Below are positions 23,526 through 32,987 of a stretch of DNA of 33,657 bases, one piece after another. Where the stretch lies: the NCBI GenBank assembly GCA_902776615.1, contig CACYQU010000020.1:1-33657 (forward strand). Direction: 5' to 3'. Made by a program: the position numbers and the translations under genes. This stretch comes from an uncultured bacterium (GTDB lineage Bacteria > Verrucomicrobiota > Kiritimatiellia > RFP12 > UBA1067). The notes beneath the pieces were generated by a model. The model saw only the letters and a program-made list of their open reading frames with translations, did no database searches and was not told the DNA's origin. Position 1 is the first letter of the stretch; every line of letters begins with the position of its first letter.

Positions 23526-26500
23526 CTACATCTCCCAAGGCTTGGGTTCCGGCGGCGCCAGAACGGTTTTGTCTTCAGGCGAAAACGACGTGTCGCTTTG
23601 CGGCGCAATCTTCGCCAGCTCCGAAAGAAAACCTATCGCACAGGCGACGCGGCCAAGGTCGCCCAAATTCACCTCTACAAGCGTGCCGTCGCCGTATTCG
23701 AAATCCACAAGCACCTGCAACCTTCCGGGACTGTTGCGCACAGCCTTTCCGAGGCGATCCATCTTCGTCTTGAGATCGGGATCGTCGTACCGCATGTTTA
23801 CCTTGAGCCCTTTCGACACCATCGGCAGAGCCTCTTCAAGCGGATACGCCTCTTTTGCCTGAAAGGTTATATCGCCAACCTTGGGATTCTCCTTGTGGAC
23901 ATCCTCCTTGTCGTAAACGGTGCGATGCGACACGTCGCCGCATACCATGACAAGTTGATCTGTGCGCTGCTCGAGAGAGGAGCACTTCTCCCAGACCTTC
24001 GCGTATGCCATGGCATCGGCCTGGCCGCTTCCGTCGTCAAGGGCCAGTATCGCCCACTTCTGCCCCACGCTTCCGTCGGGACGCGGCTTGGGCGTTTTGA
24101 CGGAGCACCCGGCCAGCATCGCGACAACACGAACCTCAAGTCTCTTGAGAAGCAGAGGATCGAGTTTCTTCTGCAGAAAACGCTTCTTCAGCTTCGCGCG
24201 TTCCGCACTTACGGCTTTGTCGAAAGCCTGTTTGTCTGCGTATGCGACCTCGCCTTTCGCCCTCACTATATTGCGGGCAAGCCCCTTCAAAAGCCAGTCG
24301 TCGTCCTTGCACTTCATCAGCATCTCGTCTATCGGGGAAAGCCCGGCCTTCTGCTCCGGCTCTTCGGCATCGTCTTCCATCGCCGCTTCTTGCGCTGCTT
24401 CCGCAGCATCGTCCGCCGCAGCCGGATCTTCTTCCTCGGCTCTCTCTTCATCTGCAGGACGACGCGCTATCTTTGCAAGCGAGAATGGCATGAACTCGTC
24501 GCCTACCTTCGCCTGCGACACCTCGGAGATCAGCCTGCTGCACGACTGCAGCGGATGGCCCGAGACGTAAACGCCGAGAAGGTCTCGCTCGTTCTTGAGA
24601 TCTTCGGCCGGCGCAAACGGAGGACAATCCTGCAGATCGGCATCTGTCGCCTTTTCTTCTCCGCCCGCCATCAGGTCAAAGAAGTTCGCCTGCGCGCTCG
24701 ACTGTTCCTTGGCGCGCTGCTGCGCCTTTTTGAGGGCGTATTCTATGTTGTTGAAAAGTTTCGCCCTGTTGGGTTCCAGCGTTGAGAACGCTCCCGTTTT
24801 CGTAAGGTTTTCGAGGACGCGCTTGTTTATCGCGCCCGTATCGGCAAGCCTCATGCAGAAATCCATGAAACCTGCGTAAGGCCCGTTCGCCTTTCGCTCC
24901 GACACTATTGCCATCGCGGCCATTTCGCCCACGCCCTTTATTCCGCCAAGCCCATAGCGTATGCCTTTCGAGTCGTGCGTAGGCACAAACCGCGCACCGG
25001 ATTCATTGACATCAGGCAGCATCAGCTCCAACCCCATCTCCTGCGCCTCGGCGACAAAGCCGGGCAGCTTGTCGAAGTTCCCGATTTCGGACGATATCTG
25101 CGCGCACATGAACTCGGCCGGATAGTGAGCCTTCATGTAGCCGGTCTGGTACGCAACCCATGCGTAGCAAACAGCGTGGGACTTGTTGAATGCGTACGAT
25201 GCGAACGCCTCCCAGTCGGTCCATATCTTCTCGATGAGCTTCTTCGCCTCGTCTTCGTCCTTCCACTTTTCTATGCGGAACTCGGGATTGTCGAGGCACC
25301 CCTTCAAGAACTTCGCCTTCAGTTCGTTCATTATGTCCATGAGCTTCTTGCCCATGGCCTTGCGGAGCTTGTCAGACTCTCCCCGCGTAAAGCCGGCAAG
25401 CAGGCGCGAGAGAAGCATGACCTGCTCTTGGTAGACTGTTACGCCGTAGGTGTCCTTCAGGTACTTCTCCATCAGAGGATGGTCGTACGTGACCGGTTCG
25501 CTGCCCTGCTTGCGCGCGACAAAGCGCGGTATGTACTCCATCGGGCCGGGACGGTAAAGGGCGTTCATCGCGACAAGGTCGGTGAGACGCTCCGGCTGAA
25601 GGGCGATCAGCCACTTCTTCATGCCGTCGGATTCGAACTGAAAGAGCCCCGTGGTCTCGCCGCGTCCGAACAGCTCGTAGGTAAGCCTGTCGTCGTCTGG
25701 TATCTTGTCGGGATCGAGCTCTATGCCGCGCTCCTTGAGAAGCGCCACGCACTCTTTTTCGACCGTGAGCGTCTTGAGGCCGAGGAAATCCATCTTCAGA
25801 AGGCCGACAGGCTCGACATAGTGTCCGTCGTACTGCGTGGTCAGAAGTCTGTCTTCCGCCGCGACACTTGCGGAGTCCTTCTTCTTGCCGCCCTTTTCGG
25901 GCGTGGGCATCACCGGCAGGGTCTCTATAAGCGGATCGCGCGAGATTATCACGCCGCATGCATGCACACCAGGCTGCCGTATCGAGCCTTCGAGCCGCGC
26001 GGCGCGTTCCATAAGCTTGTGCACCGTCGGGTCCTCGGAGTTGAACGCCGCCTCCAGGTCGGGCGAGGCTTTGCGCGCCTTCTTGAACGTTATCTTCGGG
26101 ACGTTGGGAACGAGGCTCGCCAGTTTGTTCGTATCGGCAAGCGGATAATCCATCACACGCCCGACGTCTTTGATGGCCGACTTCGCGGCCATCTGCCCGA
26201 ACGTCACTATATGGGCGACATGGTCCGCGCCATACTTCTTCGTCACATAGTCCAGCACGCGTTCGCGCCCCGAATCGTCGAAGTCGACGTCTATATCGGG
26301 CATCGATATGCGGTCGGGATTGAGGAATCGCTCAAAAAGCAAATCGTATTTGAGAGGATCGACATTCGTGATGCCAAGCGCATATGCGACGGCGGAACCT
26401 GCGGCGGATCCGCGCCCCGGCCCTACCCATACGCCGAGCCTGCGCGCGGCGTCGATATAGTCGTGCACGATCAGAAAGTATCCTGGAAAGCCCATCGTCC

Positions 26501-27707
26501 TTATGGTATCGAGCTCGAACTGGACGCGCTCGTCGATTTCCGGCGCGACGCCGTGCTCTCCGGCCTTGGCGCCATTCGCATCGGCAGTCCGGCCCCAGCG
26601 TTTTCGCGCGCCGTCCCATACGAGCGAGGCCAGATATTCGGCCTCGAACTGGATCCTCACAACCTTTTCATAGCCGCCGAGCTTCTTCATGCGCCCGGGA
26701 GGATACATCCCTTCGAGCGTTTTCTCGTCGTACTTGCCGCGCACGTCCTCCTCGGTTCCGAACTCCGGAGGAATCGCAAACTTCGGCATGATCGGATCGG
26801 AGTCGAGTTTGTATTCTTCTATTCGCTCGGCGACTTCGCGCGTGGCGGTTATGAGCCCGGGATTCTCGGCAAAGAGCTCGCGCATCTCGTCCTCGGTCTT
26901 GAAATACTCCTGGCCGGTGTAGATGAGACGCTTCGTGTCGGACATTTTCGCGCCCGACGAAAGCGCCAGCAGAATATCGTGCGAATCATCGTCTTCCTTG
27001 TCGAGAAAGTGCACGTCGTTCGTCGCAATGACACGGATGTCGAGCTTGCGCCCAAGCTCCAGCATTCCCTTCACAACCTTGAGCTGCCGTTCATAGAGGT
27101 CGGCGAATTCGCGGCGCGCCTCCATCGGCACGTCGTCGCCGGCCTTCACCGACTTGTGCAGCATCACCTCAAGCGAATAGTCGTCGCCGAAAAGATCCTT
27201 GTACCATTTGGCGACGCGCTCCGCCTCGGCCATGCGATCGGTCTCTATGGCATGCGCAACTTCACCGGCGATGCAGGCGGCCGAGCAGTGAAGGCCTTCG
27301 TGATACTTCTCGAGAAGAGAGTGGTCGATTCTCGGCCTGTTGTAGAACCCGTGTATGTGCGCCTCGGACATGAGCCGCACCAGATTGTGGTAGCCCGTCT
27401 TGTTTTTTGCGTGCAGGCACAGATGGTGGCGGCGCTCGTTCTTGTCGCGGGTAGTGTAGTCGCCGGTGGATGTCACATACGCTTCGCAGCCCAAAATGGG
27501 TTTTATCGGCGGCAGTTCGGCAAACTCCTTCTTGGTGGATCTGCAAGCATCGTAGAACGCCTTCAGCGCAAAGAGATTGCCGTGGTCCGTCACCGCGAGG
27601 GCCGGCATGCCCCACCGCCTGGCGCGCGCGACGAGCGGATTCACCTGACACTGCCCATCGAGCAGCGAATAGGTGGTATGCAGGTGTAGATGCACGAAAT
27701 CGCTCAT
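23526..27707 (-). CDS. dnaE: DNA polymerase III alpha subunit with large insertion before the OB fold
   Basis: 1393 residues against about 1160 in E. coli. It is the replicative polymerase subunit. The PHP domain is intact in its metal-site pattern: HLHTTYS (8-14), VTDHGN, GCEAYV, ATNDVHF. The catalytic palm shows GRGSAAGSAVAYALGI, PDIDVDF (470-476) and LLKMDFLGL. The finger part has YRPGPMEYIPRF and FNKSHAVCYAWVAYQTGYMKAHYP. A clamp-binding motif QANFFDL starts at about 1006. SGHPL (about 1049) precedes an unusual insert of about 110 residues (about 1077-1189) that is Glu/Ala-rich and then Lys/Leu-helical. The OB fold follows (EVRVVAML.. ALDDGSGQADAMAY). It has its own promoter (27750-27758) just past the tRNA-Leu gene and a leader of about 40 bases. 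Confidence 0.97.
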   Translation of the reverse strand: MSDFVHLHLHTTYSLLDGQCQVNPLVARARRWGMPALAVTDHGNLFALKAFYDACRSTKKEFAELPPIKPILGCEAYVTSTGDYTTRDKNERRHHLCLHAKNKTGYHNLVRLMSEAHIHGFYNRPRIDHSLLEKYHEGLHCSAACIAGEVAHAIETDRMAEAERVAKWYKDLFGDDYSLEVMLHKSVKAGDDVPMEARREFADLYERQLKVVKGMLELGRKLDIRVIATNDVHFLDKEDDDSHDILLALSSGAKMSDTKRLIYTGQEYFKTEDEMRELFAENPGLITATREVAERIEEYKLDSDPIMPKFAIPPEFGTEEDVRGKYDEKTLEGMYPPGRMKKLGGYEKVVRIQFEAEYLASLVWDGARKRWGRTADANGAKAGEHGVAPEIDERVQFELDTIRTMGFPGYFLIVHDYIDAARRLGVWVGPGRGSAAGSAVAYALGITNVDPLKYDLLFERFLNPDRISMPDIDVDFDDSGRERVLDYVTKKYGADHVAHIVTFGQMAAKSAIKDVGRVMDYPLADTNKLASLVPNVPKITFKKARKASPDLEAAFNSEDPTVHKLMERAARLEGSIRQPGVHACGVIISRDPLIETLPVMPTPEKGGKKKDSASVAAEDRLLTTQYDGHYVEPVGLLKMDFLGLKTLTVEKECVALLKERGIELDPDKIPDDDRLTYELFGRGETTGLFQFESDGMKKWLIALQPERLTDLVAMNALYRPGPMEYIPRFVARKQGSEPVTYDHPLMEKYLKDTYGVTVYQEQVMLLSRLLAGFTRGESDKLRKAMGKKLMDIMNELKAKFLKGCLDNPEFRIEKWKDEDEAKKLIEKIWTDWEAFASYAFNKSHAVCYAWVAYQTGYMKAHYPAEFMCAQISSEIGNFDKLPGFVAEAQEMGLELMLPDVNESGARFVPTHDSKGIRYGLGGIKGVGEMAAMAIVSERKANGPYAGFMDFCMRLADTGAINKRVLENLTKTGAFSTLEPNRAKLFNNIEYALKKAQQRAKEQSSAQANFFDLMAGGEEKATDADLQDCPPFAPAEDLKNERDLLGVYVSGHPLQSCSRLISEVSQAKVGDEFMPFSLAKIARRPADEERAEEEDPAAADDAAEAAQEAAMEDDAEEPEQKAGLSPIDEMLMKCKDDDWLLKGLARNIVRAKGEVAYADKQAFDKAVSAERAKLKKRFLQKKLDPLLLKRLEVRVVAMLAGCSVKTPKPRPDGSVGQKWAILALDDGSGQADAMAYAKVWEKCSSLEQRTDQLVMVCGDVSHRTVYDKEDVHKENPKVGDITFQAKEAYPLEEALPMVSKGLKVNMRYDDPDLKTKMDRLGKAVRNSPGRLQVLVDFEYGDGTLVEVNLGDLGRVACAIGFLSELAKIAPQSDTSFSPEDKTVLAPPEPKPWEM

Positions 27708-27749
27708 CGTGCGTAACCCCGTATATGTATTGCGCGCGTCACGGCGGAT

Positions 27750-27758
27750 ATTATATCA
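27750..27758 (-). promoter_or_regulatory. Extended -10 promoter of dnaE
   Basis: TGATATAAT on the minus strand, beginning 8 bases past the CCA end of tRNA-Leu, so any upstream promoter contact lies within the tRNA gene. The predicted leader to the ATG at 27707 is about 35-40 bases and shows no strong Shine-Dalgarno. Confidence 0.7.
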
Positions 27759-27766
27759 AAAGTTGG

Positions 27767-27850
27767 TGGTGCACCTGGTGGGACTTGAACCCACACTCCT
27801 TGCGGAACTGGAACCTAAATCCAGCGTGTCTGCCGTTCCACCACAGGTGC
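27767..27850 (-). tRNA. tRNA-Leu (anticodon UAG), CCA encoded
   Basis: 84 bases including an encoded CCA (27767-27769). The acceptor stem pairs GCACCTG (5' end at 27850) with CAGGTGC (27771-27777), with discriminator A at 27770. The anticodon stem CTGGA/TCCAG encloses the loop TTTAGGT, so the anticodon is TAG (UAG), reading CUN leucine codons. The variable arm is short but paired (TCC-GCAA-GGA), as expected for a class II tRNA. The T arm is GTGGG TTCAAGT CCCAC. It lies 15 bases downstream of dnaJ, and the dnaE -10 element begins 8 bases past its 3' end. Confidence 0.97.
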
Positions 27851-27865
27851 TCTTTTGAAAATCGG

Positions 27866-29068
27866 CTATTTCCTTGCGGCCTTCTCCAGCTTTTCCTTGT
27901 GCGAAAAGAATATGCGCGTCTTGTTTGCGAAGGTCTGCGCTTGGGGGAATGTTCCTCCGGAGACGAGCTTCTGGAATTCCTCCAGCGCGGCGCGCTGCTT
28001 GCGATCGAGGTTCGCCGGCACTTCGAAGATGATGCGTGCGTCAAGGTCGCCGGGGAATCCCCCGCGAAGATTCGGCACGCCTTTGCCGCGGAGCCGGAAC
28101 ACTTTTCCGTTCGGGGTTCCCGCAGGAATCTTGAGCTGAGCCGCGCCTTCCGGAGTCGGAACCTCAACCGTCCCTCCAAGCGCGGCCAGTATCGGCGAAA
28201 CGGGTATGTCGACCATGAGGTCGAGGCCGTCGCGCTCGAAAATGTCGCTCTCTCTCACGCCGATGAGAACGTAAAGGTCGCCGTTCTCGCCTCCGCGCAG
28301 ACCGCCCGCGCCCTTTCCGGAAAGCCTGAGCCGCGAGCCTGTGTCGACGCCGGCCGGAATCTTCAGCGCAATGTGCGCCGGCGTCGCGACCTGCCCGGCG
28401 CCACGGCAGTTGCGGCACGGCTTTTCGATCATGGAGCCTTCTCCTCCGCACGTCGGGCATGTCTGCCTGACCTGGAACCATCCGCTGCCGCCGATCACCA
28501 CACCGCTGCCGCCGCACGTCTTGCAGGTGACGCGCCGCGAACCCGACGCCGCGCCGGTGCCATGACATTCAGGGCACTGGCCGGGAATCGTGAGATCGAT
28601 CGTCCGTTCCGAACCGAAGATCGCTTCGTCGAAATCGATGTCGAGCCTGTACGTCAAATCGTCGCCACGCTTGGGCGCGTTCGGATCAGCCTGCCTGCTC
28701 TGGCGCCGGCCGCCGCCGAAGAAGCTCGAAAAGCCCCCGCCGCCGCCCGCGCCGCCAAAGAACGAATTCAAAATGTCGTTCAGGTCTACATCCTGGAAGT
28801 GCGAAAAATCGCGCCCGAAGTCGAATCCGCCAGGACCGAAATTCACGCCTTGGTGTCCGAACTGGTCGTAACGCTGACGCTTCTCGGGATTGGACAAAAC
28901 CTCGTACGCCTCCGATACTTCGGTGAACTTCTCCTTGGCCTCCGGATTGTCGGGGTTGCGGTCAGGATGGTACTTCATCGCAAGTTTGCGGTAAGCCGAC
29001 TTGATCTGGTCGGCAGTTGCGTCCTTGGCGACGCCGAGCACCTCGTAGTAATCTCTCTTCTCAGCCAT
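27866..29068 (-). CDS. dnaJ: Chaperone protein DnaJ
   Basis: 400 residues. It is the Hsp40 co-chaperone that stimulates DnaK. The J domain (1-70) has HPD at 34-36. The Gly/Phe region (about 77-115) includes [18 protein letters not shown]. Four zinc-finger repeats are intact: [24 protein letters not shown] and CRNCRGAG. The C-terminal peptide-binding domains contain [13 protein letters not shown] and [13 protein letters not shown]. Its start overlaps the end of grpE by 8 bases, so translation is coupled. No dnaK gene is in the window and no CIRCE element was seen nearby. tRNA-Leu follows 15 bases downstream. Confidence 0.98.
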   Translation of the reverse strand: MAEKRDYYEVLGVAKDATADQIKSAYRKLAMKYHPDRNPDNPEAKEKFTEVSEAYEVLSNPEKRQRYDQFGHQGVNFGPGGFDFGRDFSHFQDVDLNDILNSFFGGAGGGGGFSSFFGGGRRQSRQADPNAPKRGDDLTYRLDIDFDEAIFGSERTIDLTIPGQCPECHGTGAASGSRRVTCKTCGGSGVVIGGSGWFQVRQTCPTCGGEGSMIEKPCRNCRGAGQVATPAHIALKIPAGVDTGSRLRLSGKGAGGLRGGENGDLYVLIGVRESDIFERDGLDLMVDIPVSPILAALGGTVEVPTPEGAAQLKIPAGTPNGKVFRLRGKGVPNLRGGFPGDLDARIIFEVPANLDRKQRAALEEFQKLVSGGTFPQAQTFANKTRIFFSHKEKLEKAARK

Positions 29069-29645
29069 TTGTCTTGCCTGAACTCACGACAACCTGCGCC
29101 GCGCGGAGAAGCTTCTCCCTGAGCAACCATCCGCGCTTCACTTCATTTGAAACCTTGCCTTCCCCGACCTTGTCGGAAGGAAGCGTCGCGATGGCCTCCA
29201 TCTTCTCGGGGTCGAGTTCGTTTCCGACGGAGTCGAACGGCTCCGCGCCATGATCCTTGAGCGCCTTCAAAAGCGTGTCGTAGACGAGCTGCACGCCTTT
29301 GACGAACTCGTCCTCGGGGTTTTTGGCGCTTCCGAGCGCAAGCGCAAGATTGTCGACCGTCGGGAGAATGTCCCGCAAGATATCCGCCTCTGCAAAGCGA
29401 TAGGTATCCTCGCGGTCGCGCGCAGTGCGCTTCTTGAAGTTGTCGAAATCTGCGCGGAGTCGCGCGTAAAGATCTTTCCAGTCCGGTTCGGCGGGCTTTT
29501 CGGCCGCCTTGGGCTCTTCTTCGGAAGTTTCCCGCCCGGCTTCTTCGTCAGTCGCCCCTGTCTCGACAGGCTTTTCGGCCTCCGCCTTCTCGTCCGCCTC
29601 GGGGGCAGGATCGACCTTCTTCTCTTCTTCTTCTGCCATGTCCAT
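29061..29645 (-). CDS. grpE: Nucleotide exchange factor GrpE
   Basis: 194 residues from the ATG at 29645; a GTG one codon earlier and an ATG two codons later are possible alternatives. It exchanges ADP for ATP on DnaK. The first 55 residues are a very acidic, Glu/Ala/Pro-rich tail. The long helix and head follow with family blocks [34 protein letters not shown] and [17 protein letters not shown], then [15 protein letters not shown] and a beta head [26 protein letters not shown]. The gene begins 6 bases after argG and overlaps dnaJ by 8 bases, so the chaperone pair is carried on the argG transcript or on an internal promoter not seen here. Confidence 0.96.
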   Translation of the reverse strand: MDMAEEEEKKVDPAPEADEKAEAEKPVETGATDEEAGRETSEEEPKAAEKPAEPDWKDLYARLRADFDNFKKRTARDREDTYRFAEADILRDILPTVDNLALALGSAKNPEDEFVKGVQLVYDTLLKALKDHGAEPFDSVGNELDPEKMEAIATLPSDKVGEGKVSNEVKRGWLLREKLLRAAQVVVSSGKTNG

Positions 29646-29651
29646 CACCGG

Positions 29652-30884
29652 TCAAACGCGAATCTGGCCCGACTTGGCGAGCATCTTGGCCTCGACGGAC
29701 TGTATCTCGGCAAAACCCTGCGAGCTGTGCGGATTGAGTCCGTTCGAAGCCTCCATGGAACTGTCGGCCTCGTTGTAGATCGTAGCCTTGAGCCCCTTGA
29801 GGGATTCGAAGAAGATATTTCCTTTGTAAAGCCCGAGCGTAACTTCGGCCGTAGCCTTGTCGGCCCAGACCTGAATGGCCGCACGCGCCGCGCGCGTCGC
29901 GGGGTCGAACCAGCGCCCGTCGTATATCTGATCGGCGACGAACTTGGAAAGCTGCTGGAAAAGCAATGTGGAGCGGCGGTCCATGACTCCTTCGTAGATG
30001 TACTTGAGCCCCCAGGAGAGAACCTCCATCCCCGGCGCCTCGTAGACGCCGCGGCTCTTGGTGCCGATTATGCGGTTCTCAAGAGCATGCTTCATGCCGA
30101 TTCCGTTGCGCCCGCCGATCTTGTTCGCCTCGACCATTATGTCGTAGGGCGACATCTTCTTTCCGTTGATCGCGACGCAAAGGCCCTTCTCGAACTTGAG
30201 CGTTATCTTCTCGACCTTGTTCGGCGCCTTGTCGGGCCACACGCCCATGGTGGGCTTCACTATGCGCATGGAAGTTTCCATCGACTCGAGATCCTCCGCC
30301 TCGTGCGAGAGACCCGCAAGGTTGCCGTCGGTCGAGTACTTCTTCTTCGTTCCCGCGAAAGCAACGATTCCGCGCTTGGCGAGGAAATCGACCATCTGCG
30401 TGCGGCCGGGGAACTTCTTGAGAAGCTCCGCGTCGCGCCACGGCGCATAAACGCCGAACTTGGGGTCGATCACATTGGTGTAGCGCTCGAAACGCATCTG
30501 GTCGTTCCCGCGGCCTGTCGCGCCATGGACAAGCGCCACGCAGCCCGCCTTCTTCATCGCGGGCAGCAGCTTCTGGACAGTCACGGCGCGCGCGATGCCG
30601 GTGGAATTCCAATAGCCGCCGTCGTACATGGCTTGGCACTTCACGGTCTCGAAGCAGATGTCGGCCATCTCTTTCGTGACATCGACGATGGTCGTGTCGA
30701 CGCCTGTGGGCGCCATGCGCTTCTTTATGTCGTTTATGTCCTTCTCGTCAGGCTGTCCGACATTGGCGGAGAACGCCTTCACCTTGACGCCGGCATCCTT
30801 GAGAACGCAGCAAATCGTCTTGGAATCGAGCCCGCCCGAAACGCAGACACCGACCGTCTTGCCTTTGAGATCTTCAAGTTTCAT
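29652..30884 (-). CDS. argG: Argininosuccinate synthase
   Basis: 410 residues from the ATG at 30884. It joins citrulline and aspartate with ATP in arginine synthesis. The ATP PP-loop is VCVSGGLDSKT (SGGLDS at 16-21). Further blocks are VHGATGRGNDQMRFE, KYSTDGNLAGLSHEAEDLE, GGRNGIGMKHALENRIIGTKSRGVYEAPG and NIFFESLKG. An open frame runs 90 bases further upstream but crosses the gene's own -10 element (30922-30930), so the downstream ATG with GAGGAAAGGGAAG-like purine-rich leader is preferred. The start overlaps the tail of the GH2 gene by 11 bases. grpE follows after 6 bases, an unusual pairing of biosynthesis and chaperone genes. Confidence 0.96.
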   Translation of the reverse strand: MKLEDLKGKTVGVCVSGGLDSKTICCVLKDAGVKVKAFSANVGQPDEKDINDIKKRMAPTGVDTTIVDVTKEMADICFETVKCQAMYDGGYWNSTGIARAVTVQKLLPAMKKAGCVALVHGATGRGNDQMRFERYTNVIDPKFGVYAPWRDAELLKKFPGRTQMVDFLAKRGIVAFAGTKKKYSTDGNLAGLSHEAEDLESMETSMRIVKPTMGVWPDKAPNKVEKITLKFEKGLCVAINGKKMSPYDIMVEANKIGGRNGIGMKHALENRIIGTKSRGVYEAPGMEVLSWGLKYIYEGVMDRRSTLLFQQLSKFVADQIYDGRWFDPATRAARAAIQVWADKATAEVTLGLYKGNIFFESLKGLKATIYNEADSSMEASNGLNPHSSQGFAEIQSVEAKMLAKSGQIRV

Positions 30885-32958
30885 ATTCTTTCGCTTCCCT
30901 TTCCTCGTTAAGAGGTCGCATATTATACCATAAATCGCACGAGTGTGGCGCCAGTCCTGCACATGCCCGGTCATTGGCGCCGGACGCGCCGGACGGAACA
31001 GGTTGCGGCCCGCCCGGCGCGTCAGGTTCAGCCGCAGGAGCGGCGGACTTCGTCCATGACGCGCTTCTCTTCAAACCGCCCGCCTCGACCGAAATCTCGT
31101 TTTCGCCGTCCCGCAGCTTCACGCCGTCGAATGTGACGGAATGGATTTCGTCGGGAGACTTCACGCCGATCGTTTCGCCGTTCACGATGAGCGTCACGTC
31201 GCCGACGTTGGAGAACGCGACGACGCGCGCCTCCCCGCCGTCGATCGCCTTCATGCGGGCGCTGCAGAGGTGTAGCATGGGCTCCGGGTTCCAGTTGGCC
31301 TTGTACAGGAAGTAGGCGTCTTTCGGAGTCACGCGGTCGCGCGTGACGAGTCCCTTGTCGTTGATGCCCTTTCTGTCGCCTTCTTTTCTGGTATCGGCGG
31401 CAAAGTCGAACATCGCCCACACGAACGAGCCCCAAAGACGGTCGTCGCCCAGTATGTGACGGTAGTCATCCATGTGCACCTTCGTCTGCCACTCTTCAGG
31501 ATGGAAAGGCGAGACTATTGGATTGGGACGTGTCGGTGGATTCTGGTGTTGGAACACAGAGCCCCCCGCGCCATATTCCGAAATGGCCAGCGTCGTGAGC
31601 ATGTTGTGTTCCACGATTTTGTCTACCAGCTCCTCCATCCCCTTTGCTGTGTACCAGCCCGGATACATGTTGAAGCAGATGTGCTTGACGGTAGTGTTGA
31701 GCGCAAGTTTCGCTGGCGTTGCGGACGCGGCGACTATGGGGCGCGTCGTATCGAGCGACTCGGCGTAGCGCGCGATGGCCGCCGCGCCGCCCGCCCCCTT
31801 CACGCTCCAGATTTCGTTCCATACGCTCCACCAGCAGACGGACGGATGGTTGCGATTCTGGGCGACCATCTCGCGGAACATGCGCTTCGCGTTCTCGATG
31901 AACTCCGCCCCGCCCATCTCGTCCACGACGGGAATCTCCGACCAGACCATGAAGCCCAGCCTGTCGCAGAGATTGTACACGTTCTCGCTCTGCGGATAGT
32001 GCGCGAGACGCACGCCGTCCGCGCCCATCGCTTTTATGAGCCTGAAGTCGCGCTCCTCCTGCGCTTCCGTCAGCTCCCAGCCCATCCCCTCCAGCTCCTG
32101 GTGGCGGTTGACGCCGCGCACCTTGCGCTTGACGCCGTTCAAGTAGAAGCCGTCTTCGCGGATCTCCGTCGTGCGAAAGCCAAACGGCTGCACGACGGTA
32201 TCGCTCCATTCGCCCTTTCTCACCGTCACCCGCACCTTGTAGACGCGCGGCGTCTCTGGCGACCACAATACAGGATCCTCCACTTTTTTCGGTTCCCAGT
32301 CAACCGCCACGTCGTCCGCGCCGGAGATGTCAGCCTCGACGCGCACCGTGCCGTCCATCTCCGGGAACACGCGCACGCCCGGTCCGCCGTCGATCGTCGG
32401 GTCTATGCACACCGGGTCGGTCTCCAAGAGCCACACGTGGCGATACAAACCGCCATGAAGCGAAAAGTCGGCGGAAATCGGCGGAATCGTCTTGTCGATC
32501 TCGTTCGAGACTTCGACTTCGAGGCTGTTGCCGGTCGGCCTCATGGCCGCCGTCGCCTCGAAGCAGAACGCCGTGAACGCACCCTTGTGCAAGCCGATTT
32601 CGACACCGTTTACACGGACCGTCGCCGTCTGCGACGCGCCGTCGCAGCGGATGAAATAACGCCGCCCCTTCTTCGCGTCAGGAAGCGGCCTCGCATAAAC
32701 ACCGCGCCGCCGATCATAGCTTGTCGCACCCGCCGGATTCCCCGCACGCTCTGGAGCGCCATTTGCCGCGTCGATCTTGTTCCAGCAATTCGGAACAAGC
32801 ACAGGCAGACCGTCCAGCGTCCAATCGTTGCCGTCCAACAGCGTTTCAACGCGCTCCGCAAACACGGAACCGGCGGAAATGATTCCCAAAAGCATGGCGG
32901 CAGCAGCCGCACTCTTGCGTGAATTCGTTTTGCAGCCTCCGCAGAATGTTTCGATCAT
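30874..32958 (-). CDS. Secreted glycoside hydrolase family 2 enzyme (beta-galactosidase/beta-glucuronidase-like)
   Basis: 694 residues from the ATG at 32958, preferred because AGAGG lies about 8 bases upstream; an ATG six codons earlier is possible. The signal peptide ends near ISAGSVFA. The GH2 order is visible: sugar-binding jelly roll (about 40-185; GVYARPLPD, NGVEIGLHKGAFTAF, LHGGLYRHVWLLETDP), immunoglobulin-like middle domain (about 190-265) and TIM barrel (about 270-560). Catalytic acid/base is Glu382 in WWSVWNEIW and the nucleophile is Glu461 in AISEYGAGG. A beta-rich domain follows (ARVVAFSNVGDVTLIVNGE). The last 50-55 residues are Ala/Pro/Gly-rich and run through the argG promoter, so the true end is doubtful. 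The sugar specificity cannot be assigned by eye. Confidence 0.92.
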   Translation of the reverse strand: MIETFCGGCKTNSRKSAAAAAMLLGIISAGSVFAERVETLLDGNDWTLDGLPVLVPNCWNKIDAANGAPERAGNPAGATSYDRRRGVYARPLPDAKKGRRYFIRCDGASQTATVRVNGVEIGLHKGAFTAFCFEATAAMRPTGNSLEVEVSNEIDKTIPPISADFSLHGGLYRHVWLLETDPVCIDPTIDGGPGVRVFPEMDGTVRVEADISGADDVAVDWEPKKVEDPVLWSPETPRVYKVRVTVRKGEWSDTVVQPFGFRTTEIREDGFYLNGVKRKVRGVNRHQELEGMGWELTEAQEERDFRLIKAMGADGVRLAHYPQSENVYNLCDRLGFMVWSEIPVVDEMGGAEFIENAKRMFREMVAQNRNHPSVCWWSVWNEIWSVKGAGGAAAIARYAESLDTTRPIVAASATPAKLALNTTVKHICFNMYPGWYTAKGMEELVDKIVEHNMLTTLAISEYGAGGSVFQHQNPPTRPNPIVSPFHPEEWQTKVHMDDYRHILGDDRLWGSFVWAMFDFAADTRKEGDRKGINDKGLVTRDRVTPKDAYFLYKANWNPEPMLHLCSARMKAIDGGEARVVAFSNVGDVTLIVNGETIGVKSPDEIHSVTFDGVKLRDGENEISVEAGGLKRSASWTKSAAPAAEPDAPGGPQPVPSGASGANDRACAGLAPHSCDLWYNMRPLNEEREAKEYET
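30922..30930 (-). promoter_or_regulatory. Extended -10 promoter of argG-grpE-dnaJ
   Basis: TGGTATAAT on the minus strand in the context TATGGTATAATA. It lies inside the last codons of the GH2 reading frame. The predicted leader of about 30 bases is purine-rich and leads to the argG ATG at 30884. Confidence 0.7.
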
Positions 32959-32987
32959 GGTTTTACCTCTTCGCATATCTGATGCAT

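Noticed and set aside
21615..27689. Very long plus-strand open frames opposite rpsA and dnaE (about 1056 and 904 codons)
   Set aside because: They lie antisense to genes with full family motifs, have Leu/Arg/His-rich composition typical of reverse reads of GC-rich codons, and show no recognisable domain.
28900..31000. CIRCE/HrcA site or sigma-32-like promoter for grpE-dnaJ
   Set aside because: No TTAGCACTC/GAGTGCTAA inverted repeat was seen upstream of argG, grpE or dnaJ.
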